From contig JAFARH010000380.1 in assembly GCA_019245555.1 (NCBI GenBank), positions 1 to 6,956 of the forward strand: a stretch of DNA of 6,956 bases, in the 5' to 3' direction. Position numbers and translations under genes: made by a program. The notes beneath the pieces are model-generated. The model had not been told where the DNA came from. It saw only the letters and a list, made by a program, of their open reading frames with translations, and made no database searches. Origin of the DNA: Betaproteobacteria bacterium. Its GTDB lineage: Bacteria > Pseudomonadota > Gammaproteobacteria > Burkholderiales > SG8-39. This document shows positions 1 to 6,478 of this stretch, one piece after another (the stretch's first letter is position 1; every line of letters begins with the position of its first letter).

Positions 1-1
1 C

Positions 2-904
2 GATGGCCGTCTCGTCTATTCCTCGGCAAAAGGCATTTTTGTCGCGCCCAACAAGCGCAATTTCGGGATGGTGTTCCAATCCTATGCCATCTGGCCGCAC
101 ATGACCGTTTTCGAAAACGCGGCGTTCCCGCTACGCGTCGGCCGCAAGAGTTTCTCGCGCGCCGAGCTGGAGGAGCGCGTGACGCGGGTGCTGAAGACGG
201 TCGACCTGCAGGACATGGCGCAGCGCGAGGCAACCAAGCTCTCGGGCGGCCAGCAGCAGCGCCTCGCGCTTGCAAGGGCGCTGGTCATGGAGCCGCAGCT
301 CCTGCTACTGGACGAACCGCTGTCAAACCTGGACGCGAAGCTGCGCGAGCGCATGCGCTTCGAGCTGAAGCGCCTTCAGCGCGACCTCGGCATCACGACC
401 GTCTATGTGACGCACGACCAAAGCGAGGCGCTCGCACTTTCGCACCAGATCGCGGTGATGAACCGTGGACGGATCGAGCAGATCGGCGCCCCGCGCGAGA
501 TCTATGAGCGGCCGGTCAACCAGTTCGTCGCAGACTTCATCGGCAGCACCAACTTCCTCGATGCGACGGTGAGCGGGGCGGACGGCGCGGACGGCTTCTA
601 TCGCGTGCGCTGCGAATTGGGAGACCTCAAGGCCTTTGCCCATGAGCCGCTCAAGGCGGCGGACAAGGTCGTGCTTTCGGTGCGGCCGGAGGACATCCAT
701 CTCAGCGAATCGCGCCCTCCGGGCGACAACGTGCTCGAGGGCAGCATCGACCAGAAGGTGTTTCTAGGCGAGTCCGCCGACTGGCAAATCGCTATCGGTG
801 AGCGGCGGCTGCAGTCGCGCGTGCACCCATCGCTCCGCATCAAGTCCGGCGAAAAGGTCTTCGTGAGCATCGACCCTGAAAAATGCGTCGCGCTAAAACC
901 ATAA
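2..904 (+). CDS. ABC transporter ATP-binding protein, Fe3+/spermidine-type (5' end outside window)
   Basis: This is the ATPase subunit that would power import of a solute delivered by a periplasmic binding protein; it acts on the cytoplasmic face of the inner membrane. About 300 residues are visible. The frame is open from base 2, so the start and Walker A (P-loop) are upstream of the window. Seen in order: the Q-loop (MVFQSYAIWPHMTVFEN, from 68), the ABC signature LSGGQQQR (from 239), Walker B LLLLDEP plus D-loop SNLDAK (from about 299), and the switch histidine in VYVTHDQ (about 413). After these comes a C-terminal TOBE-like beta domain of about 130 residues (SVRPEDI about 680). The Q-loop wording is typical of the FbpC/AfuC/PotA group, which normally has about 350-370 residues, so roughly 60 are missing. 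The permease gene probably lies upstream. The likely partner is the binding protein at 4932-5921, of the matching class, although it is 4 kb away. The substrate is unknown. Confidence 0.93.
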   Translation, partial: DGRLVYSSAKGIFVAPNKRNFGMVFQSYAIWPHMTVFENAAFPLRVGRKSFSRAELEERVTRVLKTVDLQDMAQREATKLSGGQQQRLALARALVMEPQLLLLDEPLSNLDAKLRERMRFELKRLQRDLGITTVYVTHDQSEALALSHQIAVMNRGRIEQIGAPREIYERPVNQFVADFIGSTNFLDATVSGADGADGFYRVRCELGDLKAFAHEPLKAADKVVLSVRPEDIHLSESRPPGDNVLEGSIDQKVFLGESADWQIAIGERRLQSRVHPSLRIKSGEKVFVSIDPEKCVALKP

Positions 905-2619
905 AGAAGAACCGCTGGGCCTCGGACGTCATCGTGGACATGCTCCACGCCTACAAGCTGCCGTACGCATCGATGAATCCCGGTGCGTCCTACCGCGGAC
1001 TGCACGACTCGATCGTCAACTACGGCCGCAACCGGCCGTACCTCATGCTGTGCCAGCACGAGGAGACCGCAGTGCAGATCGCGCACGGCTATGCGAAAGC
1101 GAGCGGCAAGCCGATGGTTGCGATCCTGCACAACCTCGTCGGCCTCTTGCACGCCAACATGGCGATCTACTACGCGTATTCGGATCGTGCGCCGGTGTTC
1201 ATAGTCGGCGCCACCGGTCCGATGGACGAGACCAAGCGCCGGCCGCGAATCGACTGGATTCACACGGCGCTCGTACAGGGTGAAGCGGTGCGGGCTTATA
1301 CGAAGTGGGATTACCAGCCGACGGTGATCGATGGGGTGCCGGAATCCTTCGCGCGCGCCTATGGCGTGATGATGACGGAGCCGCGCGGACCGATCTACAT
1401 GTGCTACGACGCGTGGCTCCAGGAGCAACCCCTCGACCACGAAGTGCAGTTGCCGCTGCCTACGGCGCAGAAGGTTCCCACGCCGCTCGCGGCGGACCCG
1501 GCAGCGCTGCGGCGCGCGGCGAAGATGCTTCTCGCTGCGAAGCGCCCGGTGATCATTGCCGAATACGCCGGACGCGATCCGAGCGCCTTCGACGCGCTCG
1601 TCGAGCTCGCTGAGACACTGGGCGCGCCGGTCTGGGACGTCAACGCGCGGCTCAACTTCCCCAACCGGCATCCGCTCAACCTGAGCATGGTGAAGGACGT
1701 GTTCCGCGATACGGACGCGCTACTCTTGCTGGATGTGCGGGACTGGGAGCGTGCGACGACCGAGCTCGTCAGCACCACGCGGAAGGTGACCTCTGTGGTG
1801 CCGCCGAGCTGCAGGTGGATCGACATCGGCTTCGGCGACCTCGAGATCTCGAGCTGGGCGATGGACTATCAGCGCCTCGCACATGCGGATCTCCGGATCA
1901 TCGCCGACACCACGCTGGCCATTCCCGCTCTCACGCGGTTGCTGAAAGGCAAAGTCAAAAACACCGCTGGCCGCCGCAAGGCAGCGGAAGCGCTGGGCCA
2001 GAAAGCCCGCAAAAGCTGGCAGAAGGAAGCAGCAGATGACTGGAACGCGAGCCCCATCACGCTGCCGAGGCTGGCGACGGAGGTATGGAACGCGATCAAG
2101 AACGAAGACTGGGTGCTGACTGCCAATACGCTGGAAGACTGGACGCGCATCCTGTGGGACTTCGACAGGCCCTATCGCCATCCAGGGAAGTCGCTCGGTA
2201 CATCGACGCAGATCGGCATCTCGCTCGGCGTGGCACTCGCACATCGCGACAAGAAGCGGCTGGTGGTTGATCTGCAGCCCGACGGCGACCTGATGTTCGA
2301 TGCCGGCGCTCTCTGGGTGGCAGCGAAGCATCGCATTCCGTTGCTCGTCGTGATGTACAACAACCGCGCGTACTACAACGATTGGGAGCACCAGATCCGC
2401 ATGGCCAAGCTGCGCGGCACGCCGGTCGAGCGCGCTCACATCGGCATGGATATGGATCACCCGGCGCCGGACTTCGCTTCGATGGCCAAAGCGATGGGCT
2501 GGTACGCCGAGGGACCGATCGACAAGCCCGGCGCGGTGGCGGCGGCGCTCAAGCGCGCCATCAAGCGCGTGAAAGCCGGACAGCCGGCGCTGATCGATAC
2601 GATTACCCAGAAGCGATGA
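883..2619 (+). CDS. Thiamine-diphosphate-dependent enzyme (acetolactate synthase / benzoylformate decarboxylase superfamily)
   Basis: This 578-residue cytoplasmic enzyme should decarboxylate a 2-oxo acid or join such substrates using TPP. It has the usual three domains: N-terminal pyrimidine-binding (about 10-185), central (about 205-355), and C-terminal pyrophosphate-binding (about 395-575). H59-E60 in CQHEETAVQIAHGYAKASGK supplies the conserved cofactor-activating glutamate. The TPP/Mg motif is D467-G468 followed by N493-N494, but the usual GDG reads PDG. The loop after Glu, normally SGPG-like in acetolactate synthase, is instead HNLVGLLHANMA (83-94). These features put it in an uncharacterised TPP-requiring subfamily rather than true IlvB. 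Glyoxylate carboligase is unlikely because that enzyme lacks the Glu. The ATG at 883 overlaps the ATPase end by 22 bases and has no good Shine-Dalgarno, which suggests translational coupling; the N-terminus reads as a normal domain start. It is followed by the dehydrogenase through an ATGA overlap. The reaction is unknown. Confidence 0.9.
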   Translation: MRRAKTIKKNRWASDVIVDMLHAYKLPYASMNPGASYRGLHDSIVNYGRNRPYLMLCQHEETAVQIAHGYAKASGKPMVAILHNLVGLLHANMAIYYAYSDRAPVFIVGATGPMDETKRRPRIDWIHTALVQGEAVRAYTKWDYQPTVIDGVPESFARAYGVMMTEPRGPIYMCYDAWLQEQPLDHEVQLPLPTAQKVPTPLAADPAALRRAAKMLLAAKRPVIIAEYAGRDPSAFDALVELAETLGAPVWDVNARLNFPNRHPLNLSMVKDVFRDTDALLLLDVRDWERATTELVSTTRKVTSVVPPSCRWIDIGFGDLEISSWAMDYQRLAHADLRIIADTTLAIPALTRLLKGKVKNTAGRRKAAEALGQKARKSWQKEAADDWNASPITLPRLATEVWNAIKNEDWVLTANTLEDWTRILWDFDRPYRHPGKSLGTSTQIGISLGVALAHRDKKRLVVDLQPDGDLMFDAGALWVAAKHRIPLLVVMYNNRAYYNDWEHQIRMAKLRGTPVERAHIGMDMDHPAPDFASMAKAMGWYAEGPIDKPGAVAAALKRAIKRVKAGQPALIDTITQKR

Positions 2620-3413
2620 AGGTCGGCGTCATCGGCGCGGGACGCATGGGTCTGCCGATCATCGGACACCTCGCACGCAAGGGTTTCGACACGTTGGTAC
2701 ACGACATCGATTCCGGGAAGAGAAAGGCGGTCGAGGAGCGTGGCGCCAGGTGGGCGACAGACAACGCGGCGCTTGCTGCTCAATGCGATGTGGTCCTCGT
2801 GTGCGTGGGCTATGACGACGAGCTGCGCCAGCTGTTTCCGCAACTGGCGGCAAAGGCGAGGCGCGGCGCGATTCACGCCGTGCTGAGCACCGTAAACCCG
2901 AAAACCGTGCAGCAGCTTGCTGCATCGGCGCCGAAGGATGTCGCCGTGGTCGACGCAACGATGTGCCGCGGCGGCCGCGCGGCGGACGAGGGCACGCTCC
3001 TTTGCTTCGTCGGTGGCGAGACGCCCACGGTCGAGCGGCTACGCCCGGTGCTGGAGGCCTTTGCGAGCGATATCGTGCACACCGGTCCGGCGGGGAGCGC
3101 GCAGGTCGCGAAGGCGGCGAACAACCTCATCCTCTGGGCCTGTCTCGTCGCCGATCATGAGGCGCTCGCCCTCGCAAGCCGTTTCGGGCTCGACGTCGAC
3201 AGGCTGCGCAAGGCCCTCGAGATTTCGAGCGCCGCGAACGACGCGTTGGAAAAGTGGGGCACGCAGACGATGGCCTGGGCCGATGACGACATGGAAATCG
3301 TCGCTGAGATGGCGCGCGAGCACGGCCTCGAGCTGCCGCAGAGCGAAGTGACCCGCGAGATCTGCCGAACGCTCAAGGCGAAGCGCTACAAGCTCGACCA
3401 ATACGGGAAATAG
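2616..3413 (+). CDS. NAD(P)-dependent beta-hydroxyacid dehydrogenase family (3-hydroxyisobutyrate dehydrogenase-like)
   Basis: This predicted cytoplasmic oxidoreductase has 265 residues and interconverts a beta-hydroxyacid and a semialdehyde, or acts as an imine-reductase-like relative. The Rossmann motif GAGRMG (G7-x-G9-xx-G12) opens the protein, and D30 ends the second strand (VHD), favouring NAD over NADP. The substrate-binding segment is DATMCRGGRAADEGTL (113-128); the family serine of SGG is Arg118. The catalytic lysine is K166 in VAKAANN, followed by an all-helical C-terminal domain. The family's later KD pair, in a segment resembling ADKDM, reads ADDDM here (D224). The protein is shorter than the usual 290-300 residues, with the loss after residue 210. 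The frame is open from 2382, but the ATG at 2616 is chosen because the Rossmann fold begins there and it forms the ATGA overlap with the TPP gene stop. The pair probably acts in sequence; compare tartronate semialdehyde reductase beside glyoxylate carboligase. Confidence 0.9.
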   Translation: MKVGVIGAGRMGLPIIGHLARKGFDTLVHDIDSGKRKAVEERGARWATDNAALAAQCDVVLVCVGYDDELRQLFPQLAAKARRGAIHAVLSTVNPKTVQQLAASAPKDVAVVDATMCRGGRAADEGTLLCFVGGETPTVERLRPVLEAFASDIVHTGPAGSAQVAKAANNLILWACLVADHEALALASRFGLDVDRLRKALEISSAANDALEKWGTQTMAWADDDMEIVAEMAREHGLELPQSEVTREICRTLKAKRYKLDQYGK

Positions 3414-3437
3414 GCGCCGCTGACGTTGCAAAGGCGC

Positions 3438-3511
3438 GACGTTCGCTTGACAGTCTGCTGCAAGGCCCGTAGCGTCTAGCGCGTTGTTCCGTTTGTAAGA
3501 CAAACGTTCGC
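3438..3511 (+). repeat. ACGTTCGC direct repeat on both sides of the porin promoter
   Basis: The 8-base word ACGTTCGC occurs at 3439-3446, directly abutting the -35 box, and again at 3504-3511 in the leader; the two starts are 65 bases apart. A related word, GACGTTGC, lies at 3422-3429. The positions fit paired binding sites for a regulator, but 8-base repeats can arise by chance in a GC-rich gap, so this is a suggestion. Confidence 0.4.
3447..3475 (+). promoter_or_regulatory. Putative sigma70-type promoter of the porin gene
   Basis: A perfect -35 box TTGACA (3447-3452) is followed by 17 bases and a weak -10 box TAGCGT (3470-3475, three of six consensus bases including the first TA and final T). 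Transcription would start near 3482, giving a leader of about 60 bases that holds the inverted repeats. It lies just after the end of the dehydrogenase gene and is the only convincing promoter seen in the window. The weak -10 would fit a promoter needing an activator. This is inferred from sequence alone. Confidence 0.45.
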
Positions 3512-3523
3512 AATAGCGGAACA
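3485..3523 (+). promoter_or_regulatory. Nested inverted repeats in the porin leader, possible operator
   Basis: Outer arms TGTTCCG (3485-3491) and CGGAACA (3517-3523) are perfect reverse complements separated by 25 bases. Inside them lies a second perfect inverted repeat, CGTTTGT-AAG-ACAAACG (3490-3506). A third, looser symmetry is GTTC (3506-3509) against GAAC (3519-3522), 9 bases apart, which resembles the GTTCCGC/GCGGAAC layout of some IclR-family operators. The block starts at about +3 of the predicted transcript, where a bound repressor would block polymerase. Alternatively the inner repeat forms a 7-pair RNA hairpin with a 3-base loop that stabilises the porin mRNA. No regulator gene is in the window. 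Confidence 0.5.
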
Positions 3524-3532
3524 TTTTCTTCG

Positions 3533-3543
3533 GGGGAGGAAAG
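3533..3543 (+). promoter_or_regulatory. Strong ribosome binding site of the porin gene
   Basis: GGGGAGGAAAG directly precedes the ATG at 3544, with GGAGG at 3535-3539 and 4 bases of spacing. It is by far the best Shine-Dalgarno in the window; the other genes start by overlap or from weak sites. This fits high expression of an outer membrane protein and fixes the porin start. Confidence 0.8.
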
Positions 3544-4839
3544 ATGAATCGCAAAGCACTCGCCGTTGCAGTCGGCGCCCTGTTTGCTGCTCCAGCGGCG
3601 CACGCGCAGATCACTTTCGGTAACGAGCAAATCGGCACGCTGCAGATCTACGGCAAGCTCTATCCGCAGTTCGGATGGGCGAGCTACGCCAACTCAACGC
3701 AGCCGGGCACCGCGGTGGCGACTTACCAGGGCGGCGGCATTGGTACCGCAGCCTCACCGCTGACGAACACCATTCCCGCTGGACCGACCATCGAGGAGCC
3801 ATTGGCGCGCCAGACCGTTAACGTGGGGAACTCCTACATCGGGTTCCGCGGCGAGCGCGGTCTCGGCAACATGATGGGCGGCATGAAGGCGATCTGGCAG
3901 TTGGAGACCCAGACGAACTTCGATGTCGGCACAGGCACCTGGGCCTCGCGCGACTCCTTCGTCGGCCTGACCGGCCCGAGCATGGGCACCGTGCGCTTGG
4001 GCAACATGGACACGGTCTACAAGAGCTACGGCGATACGTTCCAGATGTTCGGCATCTCGAGCGGCAACTTCACCTCGGCGAGCAACGTGCTCTCGCAAGG
4101 GGTCACCGGATCGAGCAGCCAAGCCCGCTTCCACGAGCGGCGCACCAACTCGATCATGTACGAGACGCCCACCTTCTCAGGCATCACGGCCGGCATCATG
4201 TACGGCCCGGACGAGGCGAAGACCAACTCGCGCAATGCGGCCCTCTGGTCGTACGGCATCAAGTACGACAGCGAGCGGTACTACGTCTCGGTGCACCAGG
4301 AAAAGCACTATGACTTCTTCGGGATGTCGAACAGCATCGCCAACGCCAACCTGAGGAACAACGGCAGCGCGGCTGCACGTTCGACAGACACCGCGACGCG
4401 TTTGAGCGCCGAGTTCCGACTGCGCCAGGTGCGCCTCACGTTCGACATCGCGAAGCTCGAGTACGAGGAGACCAACCAGGTCCTGACTGCCGCGAGCCCG
4501 GTCAAGATGGCGAAGTACGAGCATACCAACATGGCAATCGGCGCCGAGTTCGGCACCGGGCCGTGGCGCTTCGCTGGCCAATACGTCGTCGCCGGCGAAG
4601 GCACCTGCAGCTTCGCCACCCTTGCCGGCAACACCTCGACCTGCAGCGCAGCGGGGCTGCAATCGAAGCTGTGGACGCTGGGCACGCGCTACCGCTTTGA
4701 CCGCCAGACGTTCGTGTACGCGATCTATGCGCACCTCGACAACGGTGTGTCAGCGGCCTACAACAACAGCGCGCCGGTAGCGCCGAACATCGGTACCGAC
4801 ATCGATCAATTCGCGCTCGGCATCAGCTATTCGTTCTAG
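3544..4839 (+). CDS. Gram-negative porin, betaproteobacterial trimeric type
   Basis: This outer membrane beta-barrel of 431 residues lets small hydrophilic solutes diffuse into the periplasm. It has a clear Sec signal peptide: MNRK, a hydrophobic stretch AVAVGALFAAPA, and a cleavage site AHA before Q22. The mature protein starts with ITFGNEQIGTLQIYGKLYPQ, a first barrel strand. Family motifs follow: SYIGFRGERGLG (97-108), GGMKAIWQLET (112-122), and RDSFVGLTG/GTVRLGN (136-154). The last residue is phenylalanine in FALGISYSF, the outer-membrane assembly signal. It is longer than the common 340-400 residues; extra Gly/Ser/Thr/Pro-rich sequence sits at about 50-92 and likely forms a loop. Two cysteines (C355, C367) could form a disulfide in a late outer loop. 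It has its own promoter, ribosome binding site and terminator. Position between catabolic and transport genes suggests entry of the same substrate, which is inference. Confidence 0.95.
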   Translation: MNRKALAVAVGALFAAPAAHAQITFGNEQIGTLQIYGKLYPQFGWASYANSTQPGTAVATYQGGGIGTAASPLTNTIPAGPTIEEPLARQTVNVGNSYIGFRGERGLGNMMGGMKAIWQLETQTNFDVGTGTWASRDSFVGLTGPSMGTVRLGNMDTVYKSYGDTFQMFGISSGNFTSASNVLSQGVTGSSSQARFHERRTNSIMYETPTFSGITAGIMYGPDEAKTNSRNAALWSYGIKYDSERYYVSVHQEKHYDFFGMSNSIANANLRNNGSAAARSTDTATRLSAEFRLRQVRLTFDIAKLEYEETNQVLTAASPVKMAKYEHTNMAIGAEFGTGPWRFAGQYVVAGEGTCSFATLAGNTSTCSAAGLQSKLWTLGTRYRFDRQTFVYAIYAHLDNGVSAAYNNSAPVAPNIGTDIDQFALGISYSF

Positions 4840-4861
4840 CGAGAGCAGGGAGTAATCTGAG

Positions 4862-4890
4862 CGGGCGCCTTCGGGCGCCCGTTCTCTTTT
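4862..4890 (+). terminator. Rho-independent terminator after the porin
   Basis: A perfect 8-pair stem CGGGCGCC (4862-4869) / GGCGCCCG (4874-4881) is closed by a TTCG tetraloop and followed by the T-rich tail TTCTCTTTT (4882-4890). It lies 22 bases after the porin stop. No T tract is seen on the opposite strand, so it acts in the + direction only. It separates the porin transcript from the binding protein gene, which begins just 41 bases later. Confidence 0.93.
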
Positions 4891-4931
4891 CAGTCGGAAC
4901 TATCCGCAAAGGCCAAGCCCTAACCAAGACC

Positions 4932-5921
4932 GTGACCAGGACGCTCTTTATCGCTTTTGCACTGTTGTGGACGATGAGCGCGCTGGCTCAGTCTCCAGCC
5001 ACCATCGCCGCCGCGAAGAAAGAGGGCGAGATGGTGATGTACAGCTCCTACCAGCAGGACGACATGGCCGCCCTCACGAAGGTCTTCGAGCAGAAATACG
5101 GCGTGAAGGTGACCATCTGGCGCTCGAGCTCCGAGAAGGTGCTGCAACGCGCGGTGACGGAGGCGCGCGGCGGCCGCTATGCCGTCGATATCTTGGAGAC
5201 GAACGGGCCTGAGCTCGAAACCGCGCACCGCGAGGGGCTATTGCAGAAAATTGACTCGCCCCACCTGCGCGACATCAATCCGGTGGCGCTGCGGCCGCAC
5301 GGCGAGTGGGTCGGCACGCGCATGAACGTCTTTACGCTTGCCTACAACACCAAGTCGGTGAAGAAAGAGGAGCTGCCGAAGTCGTGGGAAGACCTGCTCC
5401 AGCCGCGCTGGAAAGGGCGGCTCGGCATCGAGGCCGACGACAGCGAGTGGCTTGCCGGCGTGCTTTTGCAGATCGGCGAGCAGAAGGGCATACAGCTCTT
5501 CCGCGACGTCGTGAAGAAGAACGGCATCTCGGTGCGCAAGGGGCATACGCTGCTCACCCAGCTGGTGGTCTCGGGCGAGGTCCCGCTCGCGTTGACGGTC
5601 TACAACTACAAGGCCGAGCAGCTAAAGAACCAAGGCGCGCCGATCGAGTGGTTCGCCATCGGCAAAGCGGTCTCGCGGCCGAACGGGGTGGCTGCGATGA
5701 AGAAGGCGCCACACCCAAACGCGGCGGCGCTCTGGCTGGACTTCGAGATCAGCGAGGAGGGCCAGAAGATCCTCGCCAAGCGCGATTTCGTCACCACCAG
5801 CAAGAAAACGGAGACGGCGCTGAATAAAATACCGCTGATGGTCGTCGACCCGCAGGTGATTCTCGACGGGCAGGATAAATGGAACAAGCTCTATGAAGAG
5901 CTGTTCCTGAAACCAAGGTAA
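4932..5921 (+). CDS. ABC transporter periplasmic solute-binding protein (AfuA/FbpA-like, family 1/8)
   Basis: This 329-residue secreted protein captures a solute in the periplasm and delivers it to an ABC permease. A Sec signal peptide (TRTLFIAFALLWTMSALA, cleavage near residue 19-20 before Q20/S21) is followed by a typical start, AATIAAAKKEG-like, with VMYSSYQQDDM (35-45). Further features fit the iron-type cluster: WRSSSEKVLQR (63-73), WEDLLQPRWKGRLGI (152-166), and a late tyrosine motif VYNY (Y224, Y226) where ferric-binding proteins carry their tyrosine ligands. The YY pair of true FbpA is split by N225, and many family members bind organic acids or other anions, so iron is not assured. 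The start is GTG at 4932: no in-frame ATG fits and the signal peptide begins there. There is no clear Shine-Dalgarno or promoter between the terminator and this gene. It probably works with the ATPase at 2-904. Confidence 0.9.
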   Translation: MTRTLFIAFALLWTMSALAQSPATIAAAKKEGEMVMYSSYQQDDMAALTKVFEQKYGVKVTIWRSSSEKVLQRAVTEARGGRYAVDILETNGPELETAHREGLLQKIDSPHLRDINPVALRPHGEWVGTRMNVFTLAYNTKSVKKEELPKSWEDLLQPRWKGRLGIEADDSEWLAGVLLQIGEQKGIQLFRDVVKKNGISVRKGHTLLTQLVVSGEVPLALTVYNYKAEQLKNQGAPIEWFAIGKAVSRPNGVAAMKKAPHPNAAALWLDFEISEEGQKILAKRDFVTTSKKTETALNKIPLMVVDPQVILDGQDKWNKLYEELFLKPR

Positions 5922-5923
5922 CC

Positions 5924-6478
5924 ATGGGCAAAGAAAGCCACTACAGCAGCAAGAAGGACCGCGTCTTCGTACGCGGCATCCAGGGCCAGTACAGCCTCAA
6001 GGACGAGCTGAAGCGCCTGCGCTCGCTGCCGCGGGTGATCAAGGGGCGCGAGCTCACCTTCAACGATGGGCCGCAGTCATTCTCCAAGCACTTCATCGAG
6101 CCAGTCGACGGACTTGCGCAGACGCTGCACGTCCACCTCGAGGAATATGCGCCGGGCGGTCGGACCCAGAAGCACGGCCACGTAAACGAGGCCGCGTTCT
6201 ACATCCTCGACGGCACTGGCTACGAGGTGCATGACGGCGTGCGCTACGACTGGAAGGCGGGCGACGTCGCCATCGTCCACATGAACTGCGTGCATCAGCA
6301 TTTCAACGCGAGCACCGAGAAGCCCGCTCGCGCGCTTGTCATGAAGCCGAAGCCGCTCATCATTTTCATGAACATGCTATTCCAGCAGAGCGTGATCCCG
6401 CGGCCGAAGGAAGCCGCCTGCCCGGCCGGCGAGGGCTACCAGCCGCGCAACAACGAGACGAATTACAACCACGAATGA
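5924..6478 (+). CDS. Small cupin-domain protein, first of a tandem pair
   Basis: This is a cytoplasmic single-domain cupin of 184 residues; no signal peptide is seen. Motif 1 is GGRTQKHGHVNEAAFYILDG (78-97), giving predicted metal ligands H84, H86 and E89. Motif 2 is GDVAIVHMNCVHQHFN (113-128), giving H124; the usual PxG of motif 2 reads HMN. A full 3-His/1-Glu set means it could bind Fe, Mn, Ni or Zn and act as a dioxygenase, isomerase or small-molecule-binding protein; the family is too diverse to choose. The N-terminal 45 residues are basic (KRLRSLPRVIKGRE), and the C-terminus is a short Pro/Asn-rich tail. The ATG is 2 bases after the binding-protein stop, with AAGG (5915-5918) as a modest ribosome binding site, so it is cotranscribed. 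It shares the NCxHQHFN motif with the next gene and joins it by ATGA. Confidence 0.87.
   Translation: MGKESHYSSKKDRVFVRGIQGQYSLKDELKRLRSLPRVIKGRELTFNDGPQSFSKHFIEPVDGLAQTLHVHLEEYAPGGRTQKHGHVNEAAFYILDGTGYEVHDGVRYDWKAGDVAIVHMNCVHQHFNASTEKPARALVMKPKPLIIFMNMLFQQSVIPRPKEAACPAGEGYQPRNNETNYNHE

Noticed and set aside
598..1671. Long open frame on the minus strand (357 codons) opposite the ATPase and TPP enzyme genes
   Set aside because: It is antisense to two clearly functional genes. Its translation is Arg/His/Val-rich low-complexity sequence with no domain, as expected from GC-rich codon shadowing.
1720..2460. Minus-strand open frame of 246 codons inside the TPP enzyme gene
   Set aside because: No recognisable motif. 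It mirrors the third-position GC bias of the sense gene.
2382..2615. Upstream in-frame extension of the dehydrogenase into the TPP gene
   Set aside because: The extension reads as Arg/Gly/Ala-rich noise overlapping conserved TPP coding sequence. The Rossmann fold starts at the ATG at 2616.
883..2619. Naming the TPP enzyme ilvB or gcl
   Set aside because: The loop after the catalytic Glu and the PDG motif do not match IlvB, and the presence of E60 argues against Gcl, so no gene symbol is given.
3414..3437. Possible terminator after the dehydrogenase (GCGCC / GGCGC, 14-base loop)
   Set aside because: The stem has only five pairs with a large loop and no T tract, so it does not support termination.
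4177..4734. Minus-strand open frame of 185 codons inside the porin gene
   Set aside because: It is a shadow frame opposite a porin with intact signal peptide, motifs and terminal Phe.
4895..4906. CGGA-ACTA-TCCG short palindrome as a stand-alone operator
   Set aside because: Arms of only four bases are expected often by chance; it is mentioned only as a possible half-site match to the porin region.
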